Positions 23,828 to 33,150 of a DNA stretch of 64,000 nt are shown in pieces (position 1 is the first letter of the stretch; the number at the start of each line of letters is the position of its first letter). The stretch is taken from contig NZ_JPHF01000001.1 of NCBI RefSeq assembly GCF_000814325.1, positions 248,001 through 312,000 of the forward strand, given 5' to 3'. The DNA comes from Flavihumibacter sp. ZG627 (GTDB lineage: Bacteria; Bacteroidota; Bacteroidia; Chitinophagales; Chitinophagaceae). The notes beneath the pieces are model-generated. The model was not told the origin of the DNA, ran no database searches, and saw only the letters and a list, made by a program, of their open reading frames with translations. A program made the position numbers and the translations under genes.

Positions 23828-25831
23828 ATGCAACTATATACCGAATCGCTGACTACATATAAAAGGCTGCTAACCAGAGAGGTTAAGATCGGGAACCTGC
23901 TTCTTGGCAACGGCCACCCCATCCGTATTCAAACCATGACCACCACAGATACCATGGATACCATTGCTACGGTGGAACAAAGTATCCGTTGTATTGAAGC
24001 AGGAGCCGAACTGGTCAGGATCACAGCACCCAGCAAAAAAGAAGCGGAAAACCTCTTGGAGATCAAAAAGGAACTTCGCACCCGGGGATATGAAACACCC
24101 CTTGTGGCCGATATTCATTTCACCCCAAACGCTGCAGAGATCGCCGCACGCATCATCGAGAAAGTAAGGGTCAATCCGGGTAACTATGTTGATAAGAAGA
24201 AGTTTGAACAGATCGATTATACCAATGCAGAATATGCCGCGGAGATTGACAGGATCCGCGAACGTTTTACCCCCCTTGTAAAAATATGCCGGGAATACGG
24301 TACCGCAATGCGTATTGGTACCAACCATGGATCATTAAGCGATCGTATCATGAGCCGTTATGGCGACACCCCCATGGGTATGGTGGAAAGCGCAATGGAA
24401 TTTCTTCGGATCGCACGCGATGAAAGCTATCACAATATCATTCTCAGCATGAAGAGCAGTAACCCCCAGGTGATGGTTCAGGCTTACCGGATGCTTATAC
24501 AAACCATGGACGCCGAATTCGGAGAAATCTATCCACTTCACCTTGGTGTAACAGAAGCTGGCGATGGCGAAGATGGAAGGATCAAATCAGCGATCGGTAT
24601 CGGCAGCTTGCTGGAAGACGGTATAGGGGATACCATACGGGTATCGTTAACCGAAGACCCTGAATTTGAGATCCCTGTTTGCCGCGACCTGGTAAAACGT
24701 TATTCACATCAGCAATCCTCAGAAAGAGTTCAGCCTGCCGATATTACAAGGCTTGGATATTCTCCCTTTTCATACCAGCGTCGTGATACTGAACCCGTTC
24801 AGAATATTGGTGGCAAGCAGGTTCCGGTGGTAGTGGCCGACCTTAGTAGTATTTCCAAGATCCAACCGCATCACCTGCAGGCAATCGGCTATACATATGA
24901 CGCAGCAACAGATAAATGGAATATTGGTGATGCCGCTGCAGACTATATCTTCACAGGTCACCAACTTCTTACTTTTCCATTACCCGGTACACTCAAAGTA
25001 ATCGTTTATCCCGCTGCATGGGAATCAGCAATCGATAAAGCAAAATATTTTCCCATCTACCAGGATAGCGGTTTTGTAACTGCAACAGAAAAAAGTAACC
25101 AACTGAATTTTGTGATGGTTGATTGTTTCGGTGATGATACTGCCCTCAATGATTTCACCCATCTCGATGCACTTGCGAATGATCCTACTGTTGTTATCTG
25201 CCTTAGCAGTACCAACCGGAATGCCATGCAATCGGTACGACGCATGTTTATAGAATTGCTGCAACGTGGTATACGTAACCCGGTTATCCTCATCACTGAC
25301 AGTCATGGTCAAACGCCCGATGAACACCTTATCCATTTTGCCACAGAAACAGGCGCCTTACTGCTCGATGGCCTGGGTGATGGTATCTGCCTGGGCTATA
25401 ATGCCCACGCTAAGGTTGAAAACATGCAGGTTAGTGGTCGCACCTATTTGCCGGTAAAAGATATTCAGCAATTCACGAATAATACCGCCTTCAGTATTTT
25501 GCAAGCCACACGTACGCGAATCAGCAAAACTGAATATATTTCCTGTCCAAGCTGCGGCCGCACACTTTTTGATCTGCAGGAAACCACGGCAAAGATCCGC
25601 TCGGTTACCCATCATCTTAAAGGAGTTAAGATCGCAATAATGGGATGTATAGTAAATGGACCCGGTGAAATGGCGGATGCCGATTTTGGTTATGTGGGAA
25701 GCGGGCCCGGAAAGATCACATTATATAAAGGAAAGGAAGTAGTGAAGCGAAACGTAGACAGTGAAGTGGCCGTTGCAGAATTAATAAATTTACTTAAGGA
25801 AAATGAAGCCTGGGTTGAGCCTGCTGTTTAA
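23828..25831 (+). CDS. ispG: 4-hydroxy-3-methylbut-2-enyl diphosphate synthase (large form)
   Basis: IspG converts MEcPP to HMBPP with a [4Fe-4S] cluster in the non-mevalonate isoprenoid pathway. At 667 residues it is the long form of Bacteroidota, chlorobia and plants, with an extra domain inserted between the TIM barrel (residues 10-290) and the iron-sulfur domain. Cluster ligands are in CPSCGRT and GCIVNGPGE near the C-terminus. FVMVDCFGDDTALNDF falls in the inserted part. The family is secure. Confidence 0.96.
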   Translation: MQLYTESLTTYKRLLTREVKIGNLLLGNGHPIRIQTMTTTDTMDTIATVEQSIRCIEAGAELVRITAPSKKEAENLLEIKKELRTRGYETPLVADIHFTPNAAEIAARIIEKVRVNPGNYVDKKKFEQIDYTNAEYAAEIDRIRERFTPLVKICREYGTAMRIGTNHGSLSDRIMSRYGDTPMGMVESAMEFLRIARDESYHNIILSMKSSNPQVMVQAYRMLIQTMDAEFGEIYPLHLGVTEAGDGEDGRIKSAIGIGSLLEDGIGDTIRVSLTEDPEFEIPVCRDLVKRYSHQQSSERVQPADITRLGYSPFSYQRRDTEPVQNIGGKQVPVVVADLSSISKIQPHHLQAIGYTYDAATDKWNIGDAAADYIFTGHQLLTFPLPGTLKVIVYPAAWESAIDKAKYFPIYQDSGFVTATEKSNQLNFVMVDCFGDDTALNDFTHLDALANDPTVVICLSSTNRNAMQSVRRMFIELLQRGIRNPVILITDSHGQTPDEHLIHFATETGALLLDGLGDGICLGYNAHAKVENMQVSGRTYLPVKDIQQFTNNTAFSILQATRTRISKTEYISCPSCGRTLFDLQETTAKIRSVTHHLKGVKIAIMGCIVNGPGEMADADFGYVGSGPGKITLYKGKEVVKRNVDSEVAVAELINLLKENEAWVEPAV

Positions 25832-25840
25832 TATGAATAT

Positions 25841-26377
25841 TTAGTACCTGTACAAAACAGCCCGCTGGAACGTCCTGATACCGTAACTTTTTACTTTCGG
25901 TACAGTGCTGTCACCTCCACCGCTTATAGCAATTGGCTTTTCCTGCATATTATAAAATTCAACAATCAAACTATCGCCTTCCAGCCAGCTATTATTTATT
26001 AATGTATTGCCCTGCACTGTAAAACTGCTGCTAAACCTGTCGCCCACCAGAAAATGATCCAGTACGATACTGTTCTTTTCATCAATCAGCCAATGCCCCT
26101 TCTCTTTATTAAATGGCTTTAAAATGTATGACCTCACATCCGGCTTTTGACTGCCATAGATCATCCGCCAGCTATATTGGTCTGTACTGTCTAACGGTAA
26201 GATATGAAGCTCCATTGTAACAGGTTCTCGTTGCACAAGGCCCTGGTACCATTGCATGGTGCCCTTCCATTTTCCTAACCATTTAGAGGGGAAATTTTCA
26301 GTGCCCTGCGCCAACACCATATTTACTTTTAACAATACAATGATGAACATTATCACGAATCGGGCGAATTTCTTCAT
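25841..26377 (-). CDS. Hypothetical secreted protein, 178 aa
   Basis: The chosen ATG at 26377 begins a signal peptide (FARFVIMFIIVLLKVNMVLAQ). The mature part is beta-rich, with WLGKWKGTMQWYQ near its start and SFTVQGNTLINNSWLEGDSLIVEFYNM later. This resembles small lipocalin-like ligand or envelope proteins, but I do not recognise the family. It is convergent with ispG. Confidence 0.6.
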   Translation of the reverse strand: MKKFARFVIMFIIVLLKVNMVLAQGTENFPSKWLGKWKGTMQWYQGLVQREPVTMELHILPLDSTDQYSWRMIYGSQKPDVRSYILKPFNKEKGHWLIDEKNSIVLDHFLVGDRFSSSFTVQGNTLINNSWLEGDSLIVEFYNMQEKPIAISGGGDSTVPKVKSYGIRTFQRAVLYRY

Positions 26378-26527
26378 GAAACTGAAATTACAACTATCAA
26401 TTTTCAAAAAGATGCTTTGAATGTTCGATTCATCCACTTTTTTCAAGAATGTCCGCTAACAGCGAATCTTTTTTTTAGTTTTTTTTATCCAAACACCATT
26501 TTTCATCTAGTCTTCATCTTCCCATTT

Positions 26528-26535
26528 TAGTTTTG
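26528..26535 (+). promoter_or_regulatory. -7 box upstream of the envelope cluster
   Basis: TAGTTTTG matches TAnnTTTG 59 bases before the ATG at 26595. No upstream TTG at the right distance is visible in the T-rich sequence. Confidence 0.3.
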
Positions 26536-26594
26536 TTTTCAGAAATCACAACATCGGTTATTCAACAAAACATTATTTATTTAAATCTGAAGTT

Positions 26595-27215
26595 ATGAAA
26601 ACAAACATTTTAATTGTAGCATCCCTGGTGTTTAACACAGCACTCTTCGCTCAATCAAATTCCGGTACCAACCAGCATGGTTCAACTGTCAGTAATACTG
26701 CAAAATCAAGGACCGGTACAGCAACCAATGGAGAATCCATAAATGATCGGGCCTCTGCCAGAGCTAAAGGGTCGCTGGCAACAGAAACTGATATTAATTC
26801 AGAGGCCGTGTCAAATGCTCAGGCAAAAACAGGCAAAGCTGCCCGTAAAGCAAAGGCCGCTACCAAAAAACAGGTAAAAGATAAGCGGGATAAAACTAAA
26901 GATCTCGTTCAATCCGTAGAGGCAAACACTTCATCCAACAATGATATCAATACCTCTGTTAACAATGAACATGGACTAACCGTGAGCTCTGTGGCCAAAA
27001 CAGAAATGGAAGCAGGTAAAAAGGGTGCTGAGGTCAATGAGATCGCTTCAGAAAAAGCAGAGGGAAATGTGAATAGCGCTTCTGCTGTTAAATCTGTAAA
27101 GAAAACAACGGCAATGACCAGGAAACAAAGCAAAGCTGCTGCTGGCAGAGTAAAAATGCCCAAAACCAATATCAAAACCCGCGCAGGTGCTGGTGTGGGT
27201 ATTGGAGTTCATTAA
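26595..27215 (+). CDS. Hypothetical secreted Ala/Lys/Thr-rich protein with internal duplication
   Basis: A signal peptide (MKTNILIVASLVFNTALFAQ) leads a low-complexity basic protein of 206 residues. Two halves of about 65-70 residues are related: NQHGSTVSNTAK ... ASARAKG and NEHGLTVSSVAK ... ASEKAEG, each ending in a Lys/Ala-rich stretch (KAATKKQVK, KAAAGRVK). The function is unknown. It is the first gene of a plus-strand set with a small basic protein, a barrel and a two-component system. Confidence 0.65.
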   Translation: MKTNILIVASLVFNTALFAQSNSGTNQHGSTVSNTAKSRTGTATNGESINDRASARAKGSLATETDINSEAVSNAQAKTGKAARKAKAATKKQVKDKRDKTKDLVQSVEANTSSNNDINTSVNNEHGLTVSSVAKTEMEAGKKGAEVNEIASEKAEGNVNSASAVKSVKKTTAMTRKQSKAAAGRVKMPKTNIKTRAGAGVGIGVH

Positions 27216-27220
27216 AATAA

Positions 27221-27267
27221 TATGTCTGGCACTATTTTAGCAAGTGCTATTTTGTGCCAGACACATA
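27221..27267. repeat. GTCTGGCAC variant palindrome between two envelope genes
   Basis: The arms TATGTCTGGCAC and GTGCCAGACACATA, plus inner arms around AGCAAGTGCT, make a long hairpin. The core GTCTGGCAC differs from the common GTCTGACAC, so this is a related or separate type. It starts five bases past a stop codon, like the others. Confidence 0.7.
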
Positions 27268-27282
27268 CCCTATCATCGTGAT

Positions 27283-27687
27283 ATGTTTATAACAAACCTT
27301 TGCCGGAAAATGCTTACAGCTCTTGGGGCCATTATTCTGCCAGCTGCTCTTTTTGCATCCTCCGGGCCCATTGACCCCGGTAATGGTTTTTACCAACTGA
27401 GAAACAGTCAGAAGAGGCAACTGAGTTTGCATTCAATCAAGTCAGCAATGCTGCTGGATACTGTGCCGGCACCCAAGCCGGTGCATATTCCGGGTACTGA
27501 TGAAGAGAATCCTGTCCGGTCTGTTGAATTGATTCCTGCTGAAAAAAAAACCAAAGACCTTGCTGATATTAAAAAGGTTCCGAGAGCACGTCGGCAGGTA
27601 AAGCCCGGGGTTTTAAAGAATGTAATAAAGGTTACACCTGTCAAAATTGTGAAACCCAAAATTATCAAACGAATTTCCCCACTCTGA
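27283..27687 (+). CDS. Small basic secreted hypothetical protein, 134 aa
   Basis: I chose the ATG at 27283, which begins a signal-like segment (MLTALGAIILPAALFASS). The longer frame from 27244 runs through the palindrome. The mature part is Pro- and Lys/Arg-rich (VPRARRQVKPGVLKNVIK, VKIVKPKIIKR) and seems unstructured. Such a tail could bind nucleic acid, lipopolysaccharide or cell wall. No family is recognised. Confidence 0.5.
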   Translation: MFITNLCRKMLTALGAIILPAALFASSGPIDPGNGFYQLRNSQKRQLSLHSIKSAMLLDTVPAPKPVHIPGTDEENPVRSVELIPAEKKTKDLADIKKVPRARRQVKPGVLKNVIKVTPVKIVKPKIIKRISPL

Positions 27688-27710
27688 TTATTCAATATTT
27701 ATTATACTCT

Positions 27711-28550
27711 ATGAGATCAATATTTATTATACTGGCAGTATCGCTTCTGTCACTTGCAGCTATAGCACAGGCTGATAGTAATAAAACGACAATTACTCTT
27801 GCCGCAATTTATAGTAACAATGCCAGTTACTACGGACAAACTGCTGCTGAAAGAATGCCTTATATCGCCACCAATGCCAGTTTGAGATTTGGCTCAGGTA
27901 TATACCTGAATGCAATGGCATACCGCCTCCTGAACCAGAATGCGGGAACTGCAGTATCCGCATCCAGCCTGGGTGCCGGATATGGATTTAATATCTTACC
28001 TAAGCTAAGTGCAGATTTAAATTACACACACAGTTTCTATCCGTCTAATTCTGGATTTGTCCAGGCTGCAAATACCGATTTTATAGGTGCTGCCCTCAGT
28101 TATGAACATTTATTCACAACGGGCGTATCCATGGATTATGCCATAGGAAAACAGGAAAGGAATGATATGTTTCTTACATTGAATAACTCCCGCGTAATCA
28201 ATCTGGGAAGCCTTAATAAGGAGAAAGATCTTTTGACGTTAACTCCTTCGGTCGACATAGTTGCAGGATCACGGTATTTCTATGAGAGTTATATAGTGGA
28301 AAAAGCACGCCGTGACAGCCTTCTCGGAATACCTCTTTTGCCAGCCGAGCCAGAGCAGGAAACTATGACAAAAGAGTCCTCCAGTTTTGATATTATGTCT
28401 TATAGCCTAAAGCTCCCTTTAGCATATAATCGTTCCCGTTATATGATTGAAGCTGCATACCAGCTTTCCGTTTTAGGTAAAAAACTTGAATCCTTTTCAG
28501 ATGAGCGGATGAACTCATTTTTCTCTTTAAGTTTTTATTATCAGTTTTAA
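27711..28550 (+). CDS. Outer-membrane beta-barrel protein, hypothetical
   Basis: A signal peptide (residues 1-20, ending AIAQA) is followed by 259 residues with many alternating beta strands. The end, FFSLSFYYQF, carries the terminal aromatic used by the BAM complex. The family is not recognised. It lies 10 bases before the response-regulator gene, so regulation by or with that system is likely. Confidence 0.65.
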   Translation: MRSIFIILAVSLLSLAAIAQADSNKTTITLAAIYSNNASYYGQTAAERMPYIATNASLRFGSGIYLNAMAYRLLNQNAGTAVSASSLGAGYGFNILPKLSADLNYTHSFYPSNSGFVQAANTDFIGAALSYEHLFTTGVSMDYAIGKQERNDMFLTLNNSRVINLGSLNKEKDLLTLTPSVDIVAGSRYFYESYIVEKARRDSLLGIPLLPAEPEQETMTKESSSFDIMSYSLKLPLAYNRSRYMIEAAYQLSVLGKKLESFSDERMNSFFSLSFYYQF

Positions 28551-28560
28551 CCTGACCCTA

Positions 28561-29241
28561 ATGAAAGTCCTGATCGTTGAGGATGAAAAAATGCTCGCCG
28601 CTGAAATCGAAAATTTTCTGCGGCGAGCACATTACCTCTGTGATATCTCCCATACAGCTAATGAAGGCCTTGATAAGATCACAATCAATATGTATGATTT
28701 TGTTTTGCTTGACCTTGGGTTGCCTGACTTTGATGGACTCCAATTATTGAAGGATGCGAGAAAACATAATCCTGATGCGGCTTATATTATTCTTACAGCA
28801 AGGGGTGATACCGATGACCGTATCAGGGGGCTTGATCTTGGAGCTGATGATTATCTGGCCAAGCCATTTTCACTCCTTGAATTGCAATCGCGTATGCAAG
28901 CCATAAACCGGCGGAAATTCGGCTTGAAAGATCAGGTTTTGTCAATTGGCGATTTTATCGTAGACCTCAAACTACGCGTGGTTAAGTTGGGAATTAATGA
29001 AATCGAACTCTCTAAAAAAGAGTTTGATCTCCTTAGTTATTTGTTATTGCATCGGAATCGTCCACTGACCCGAATGCAATTGAGCGAACACATCTGGGGA
29101 AACTACGTGGACGATGATTACGATTCTAATTTTATTGATGTTCATATCAAGAATATCCGTAAAAAATTATCCGCTTTTGGAACTGTAGAATGGTTGGAAA
29201 CAATTCGTGGCGTAGGATATAAAATCAGGAAACAGGATTGA
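28561..29241 (+). CDS. OmpR/PhoB-type response regulator
   Basis: This 226-residue regulator has a receiver domain (VLIVEDE at 3-9, phospho-acceptor Asp51 in LLDLGLPDFDG, TARGD, and KPF) and a C-terminal winged helix (ELSKKEFDLLSYLLLH ... VDVHIKNIRKKL-like region, TIRGVGYKI). Its stop TGA overlaps the TTG start of the kinase gene by three bases. The two form a two-component pair. Confidence 0.93.
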   Translation: MKVLIVEDEKMLAAEIENFLRRAHYLCDISHTANEGLDKITINMYDFVLLDLGLPDFDGLQLLKDARKHNPDAAYIILTARGDTDDRIRGLDLGADDYLAKPFSLLELQSRMQAINRRKFGLKDQVLSIGDFIVDLKLRVVKLGINEIELSKKEFDLLSYLLLHRNRPLTRMQLSEHIWGNYVDDDYDSNFIDVHIKNIRKKLSAFGTVEWLETIRGVGYKIRKQD

Positions 29242-30544
29242 AGCTTCTAACTAAATTAACGCTTTTTATCACCCTTTCGAAACTGGTGATCGTGGTGTTC
29301 TTCATCACCCTCCTGCCATATTTGCTGGCGGAGATCGCTTCTCGATATACAAATAATTATCTCCGCGAACAAAAGAAGAAGGTACTGGATGTAATTGCTG
29401 AGAACGGGGTGGATTATTCCTGCAAGGTGAGCCTGATTATGGTAGTTACACCATGCTTAAAGAAGAATATATTGCTCTTGAACCAGTAGATTCAACAGTG
29501 TTGATTGATACTATAACTACTTCAAGAAGGGTCATTGAGCGGGATACACTGGATTATCGTGTATTGATGTATACCCACATTATAGAAAAGCAAAATTACC
29601 TTATAGAAATAGGCAGAACAACAGAAACCATAACACAGTTTATTAAACCACTTCAGAAGGTTGCGTTGAATGTGCTAGTGCTGCTGATTGGAATAACATT
29701 GGTTTTGGATCTTTTTTTTACACGCTTCCTCTTACGACCGTTGGGTAAAATTATTAAGTCCAAACTTCAGAACAGGAAATTCCCCTTCAATGAACAGATT
29801 GATGCTGTCAAAACAACCACGGAAGATTTCAGGCTCCTCGACAAGTCTTTTATTGCATTGATGGAACAGATCAATGAAGCTTTCGAAAAAGAACGGGAGT
29901 TCACAAGCAATGCTTCTCATGAATTGATGACTCCCATCAGTATCCTGCAATCAAAAATGGAAAACATGATGATGGCGGAAGATGTAGGTGAAAATCAGCA
30001 GGAAAGGATACTGGAGTTGATGCGTACACTTTCAAGGTTGAAGAAGATTGTGAATGCTCTACTGCTTATCTCTCGTATTGAGAATGAACAATTCGGTAAA
30101 ACAAACAATGTATCTCCTTCAAATCTAATCGCTGAAGTGATTGAAGAATTAAAGGAACGGATGGAAGAAAAAGGCTTGCGTTGTACAGTGAACCTGCACC
30201 CACACCACCAGTTGGAAGGAGTGAACAATGATCTGTTATTCCAGCTCTTCTATAACCTGGTAAACAATTCGATCCGCTATAATAAGCCCGGTGGAAGCAT
30301 TACCATAGTAGATCGCATTGCAGCGGATGGCAGGTATGAGATTATAATTCGTGATACCGGATCAGGTATTCCTCCTGCAGAATTACCTAATATTTTTAAT
30401 CGGTTCAAGAAGGCCGGCCGTACTGAAGGAGAAGGAGTTGGCTTAGGATTGGCAATCGTAAAATCTATCCTGGATTTTCACGGGATGACCATTCAGGTCT
30501 CCTCCCGATTGAGTGAAGGTACTAATATTGTAATAGGTGTCTGA
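29238..30544 (+). pseudogene. Sensor histidine kinase, frameshifted near codon 60
   Basis: The first 60 or so residues (TTG start at 29238; MKLLTKLTLFITLSKLVIVV and onward, ending ENGVDY) are in one frame. The rest continues in the -1 frame (FLQGEPDYGSYTM...), so one base seems to be missing in GATTATTCC near 29414-29419. The rest is a complete kinase: membrane segment VLVLLIGITLVLDLFF, HisKA with ASHELMTPIS, and ATPase boxes NNSIRYNKPGG, DTGSGIPP and GEGVGLGLAIV. The final codons GGT GTC TGA come from the long-class palindrome. A sequencing slip or a real inactivation are both possible. Confidence 0.8.
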
Positions 30545-30606
30545 CACATGTTCGTGAAACGTTAGAACACATTTTCGAACATATTTCGAACATGTGTCAG
30601 ACACCT
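30535..30606. repeat. Long-class GTCTGAC palindrome (L2)
   Basis: The twenty-base arms AGGTGTCTGACACATGTTCG and CGAACATGTGTCAGACACCT are perfect complements. Between them lie GTTAGAACAC and TTTTCGAACAT. It sits between two convergent genes. Its left arm contains the kinase stop codon and its right end is seven bases from the stop of the minus-strand barrel gene. Confidence 0.92.
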
Positions 30607-30613
30607 TAATAAC

Positions 30614-31696
30614 CTAAAATCTCAATGAATATCCAAGGTTCACGGAGTAGTCAGCAAATGCGGCATCACCATGACGATAGGTTCCGCTTTGCAAGGAAGC
30701 CTCCTTGTCTGTAACACTCCGGGTGCGGTTACGCTCCAATGCCACCGGTACAGTAGCATAAAAGACGCCCCGCTTTGCCAGGTATGTTATTCCAGGCTCT
30801 ACCGCTATCACATATCCCGGCCTCCGAAATCCACCACTTTCTCCAAGCAGGTCCTCAACGGGAATTCCCTCGATGCGCCCACCGATGCTTCCGGATACAC
30901 CCTTTAATCTTCCCAGGAAATTATAATTGAATCCCGCCCTTGCCATATACTGGTCGGGAACACTCATGATGGATTCATTGGCTAATACAGCACTTAATGT
31001 TTCGCGATAAGTGCGTGTGCCATTTACTTCACGTGGATTTGATAGATAATACAGATTGGAATATAATCCGGCCATCGGAGAAAAGCTATAGAACCCATTC
31101 AATTCAACCGCAATGCCCGTACCACCATCTCCCAACTGAATGGATTGATCAACCGGCCTCAGCTCAGGCTTGCCATCCACCCCAACATTCTGGAAATAGT
31201 CCTGGTAATTATAATTGCCGGTGGGCAGTTTCAGACCAAGCCCCATTTGAAAATTTCCCTTGCTATGTTTGGCAGGATCGATCATCCACCGATAAGCCAT
31301 AACCCGCATATCGCCAATACCAAATGATTCGGTAGTATGACGCTCCGTTCGACCATGCTCATATAAAGAAGATCGCTTGTTGATACCAATCGGCAGGCCA
31401 ATCAAAAATGACCACCTGTCATTCAGTTGCTTAGCAACCGAAAGGTCCAAAAGATGTTGCCAGTTGATTACCTCTGTATTCTGTTTCAGTCTTTCTTCCT
31501 GTTCATCCCTGCCCTTAAAATGACGGAATGATTTAAAATACCGGTAGCCGATATTCAATTGCCATTGCCCGGCAGCCACCTGCTGCCCTGAAACGGAACA
31601 ATTGGTGCCGGTGCCCCTTATCGCAACACAGCCCTGTGAATATGCATTTAATGCCAGCAGCGCCAGCGCAAAAAGAGATAATATTATTTTTTTCAT
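30614..31696 (-). CDS. Outer-membrane barrel / transporter-like protein downstream of haloperoxidase pair
   Basis: From the ATG at 31696 the 360-residue protein has a signal peptide (MKKIILSLFALALLALNAYS) and a barrel-like body: LNIGYRYFKSFRHF, MGLGLKLPTGNYNY, a Tyr/Gly-rich strand pattern, and a C-terminal YSVNLGYSLRF with terminal Phe. The LGLKLPTG motif is common in outer-membrane proteins resembling the phenol-degradation transporter family. It contains two cysteines near the mature N-terminus (GCVAIRGTGTNC). It is the last gene of the operon with the two haloperoxidase-like lipoproteins. Confidence 0.7.
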   Translation of the reverse strand: MKKIILSLFALALLALNAYSQGCVAIRGTGTNCSVSGQQVAAGQWQLNIGYRYFKSFRHFKGRDEQEERLKQNTEVINWQHLLDLSVAKQLNDRWSFLIGLPIGINKRSSLYEHGRTERHTTESFGIGDMRVMAYRWMIDPAKHSKGNFQMGLGLKLPTGNYNYQDYFQNVGVDGKPELRPVDQSIQLGDGGTGIAVELNGFYSFSPMAGLYSNLYYLSNPREVNGTRTYRETLSAVLANESIMSVPDQYMARAGFNYNFLGRLKGVSGSIGGRIEGIPVEDLLGESGGFRRPGYVIAVEPGITYLAKRGVFYATVPVALERNRTRSVTDKEASLQSGTYRHGDAAFADYSVNLGYSLRF

Positions 31697-31708
31697 TGCA
31701 GTTGTTTT

Positions 31709-31746
31709 ATCCGTCTGACGTCTGTCATGACGCATGTCAGACGGGT
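31709..31746. repeat. Short-class GTCTGAC palindrome (S3)
   Basis: The arms ATCCGTCTGAC and GTCAGACGGGT flank GTCTGTCATGACGCAT. It sits three bases past the stop of the haloperoxidase-like gene and 12 bases before the start of the barrel gene, inside the operon. Confidence 0.88.
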
Positions 31747-31749
31747 TAG

Positions 31750-33093
31750 TTATTTTTTCATTTTTAATCGGCTTACTACCATCTCGCCAATACGACGCCC
31801 CGATTCAGCGCCCATTTCGTTATCAAAGCGGAAATGAATTCCACCATAAAGGCGGCTCATGGCTGCTTCCGCAGCAGCATCCCTGAAGGAGGTGATCTCC
31901 CGGTTGGCTATACCAAACTCCAGTAACGAAGTATCCGTGAATCGTAACTTATCGCCAAAAACACTGGTCATCGCCTCGGCAGCAGCAGCAGATGCCGTTC
32001 CATGCCCGCTCGGGAAAGAGGGGAATGGAGGTGTCTGAATATAAGGCCTCCACTCAGGATCGATCACCTGGTTTATGACGGTCTCCGGACGGATCGAATT
32101 GTAACTATATTTCCCTTCCCAGCAACTGATAAAAGCATCAAAAAGCGTTATGGCTGTTTTCGCATATCCGGTGACGGTAGTATTGAAATCGGCACCAGCC
32201 TTCTGTGCAGCTATCCCCACAATATTCATCCAGTGACCAGGGGGAGAAAACTTCTTGGTGGCAAACATTACATGACCACTAACATTCATCTTAAAGGGAT
32301 TATCATCCCAAAAATCTGCGATATGCTTTTGCTCATCTGTAAGGCTGTCACCAACCATTTTTACTTCCATTGCCGCCTTGAAATAAATACTACCCGTATC
32401 GCGCATATTATAGGGCGGTGGCTGATGTGCCTTGCACACCGACGCGCTGTCAAGTACAAGTGTCCTTATTTCCATCCAGTGCGGTTCCATTGCCTGGGCA
32501 TACATGGGAGGAGTAGGTATCCAGCGACCTTCATCATTGTTAACCGTATAACGGGTACTGGAACGGGTTTGGGCGTAGTTATCCGTTTTCGACCATGCCA
32601 TGATAGCGGCTGAGATTGTATCCGCATAGGCCCTGGTGCCATCCACTATGGCAGACGGCATGCCCAAACTATCAGCTTTCTCAAGTAACTCATCATAATA
32701 TCCCATTAAACTCCCTTCCGGAAATGTTACCGCATTACCCACCTTGGTGAAAGCAAGCATAGCAGCCAGTGGAAAATCAACTAACGAGGTGTCTGCCGGC
32801 TTTGGCATGGGCGGGAGATGCTTTATCTGACCCGATAAACTCTGGTAATGGGTGGGGTCGCCTGCTGCAATCACCTCATATGCCGCGATATTGGCATAGG
32901 CATAATTCCGCGTTGCGATCATCGGAGGAAAATTATTCTCCAGTACTACATCATTTAACTTCTTTACCGTTTTGCAGTAAAGCAATGGATCATGCATCAC
33001 AGCCTTATAGTCCTTTTTGCCACCGCAACTCATAAGGTGCAATACCATTACCAGCAAAGCCAGCATCTTTAACATAGTTGTTCTCGTTTTCAT
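31750..33093 (-). CDS. Vanadium haloperoxidase/PAP2-superfamily lipoprotein (second copy)
   Basis: This 447-residue protein has a lipobox (VLHLMSC) and a C-terminal PAP2/haloperoxidase domain. The three vanadate/phosphate-binding motifs are present: KYSYNSIRPET, FPSFPSGHGTASAAAAE, and SRLYGGIHFRFD. It could be a vanadium-dependent peroxidase or an acid phosphatase; sequence alone does not decide. It is paralogous to the gene just upstream. I chose the ATG at 33093; an in-frame ATG at 33108 is also possible. Confidence 0.82.
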   Translation of the reverse strand: MKTRTTMLKMLALLVMVLHLMSCGGKKDYKAVMHDPLLYCKTVKKLNDVVLENNFPPMIATRNYAYANIAAYEVIAAGDPTHYQSLSGQIKHLPPMPKPADTSLVDFPLAAMLAFTKVGNAVTFPEGSLMGYYDELLEKADSLGMPSAIVDGTRAYADTISAAIMAWSKTDNYAQTRSSTRYTVNNDEGRWIPTPPMYAQAMEPHWMEIRTLVLDSASVCKAHQPPPYNMRDTGSIYFKAAMEVKMVGDSLTDEQKHIADFWDDNPFKMNVSGHVMFATKKFSPPGHWMNIVGIAAQKAGADFNTTVTGYAKTAITLFDAFISCWEGKYSYNSIRPETVINQVIDPEWRPYIQTPPFPSFPSGHGTASAAAAEAMTSVFGDKLRFTDTSLLEFGIANREITSFRDAAAEAAMSRLYGGIHFRFDNEMGAESGRRIGEMVVSRLKMKK

Positions 33094-33150
33094 GGAATAT
33101 TTTATCATTTCTACATTATTTTCAAATTCAACTAAATAAAACCGTTAATA

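Noticed and set aside
29405-29460. Programmed -1 frameshifting to make the full kinase
   Set aside because: The site GATTATTCC is not a usual slippery heptamer and no clear downstream pseudoknot is seen; a missing base is simpler.
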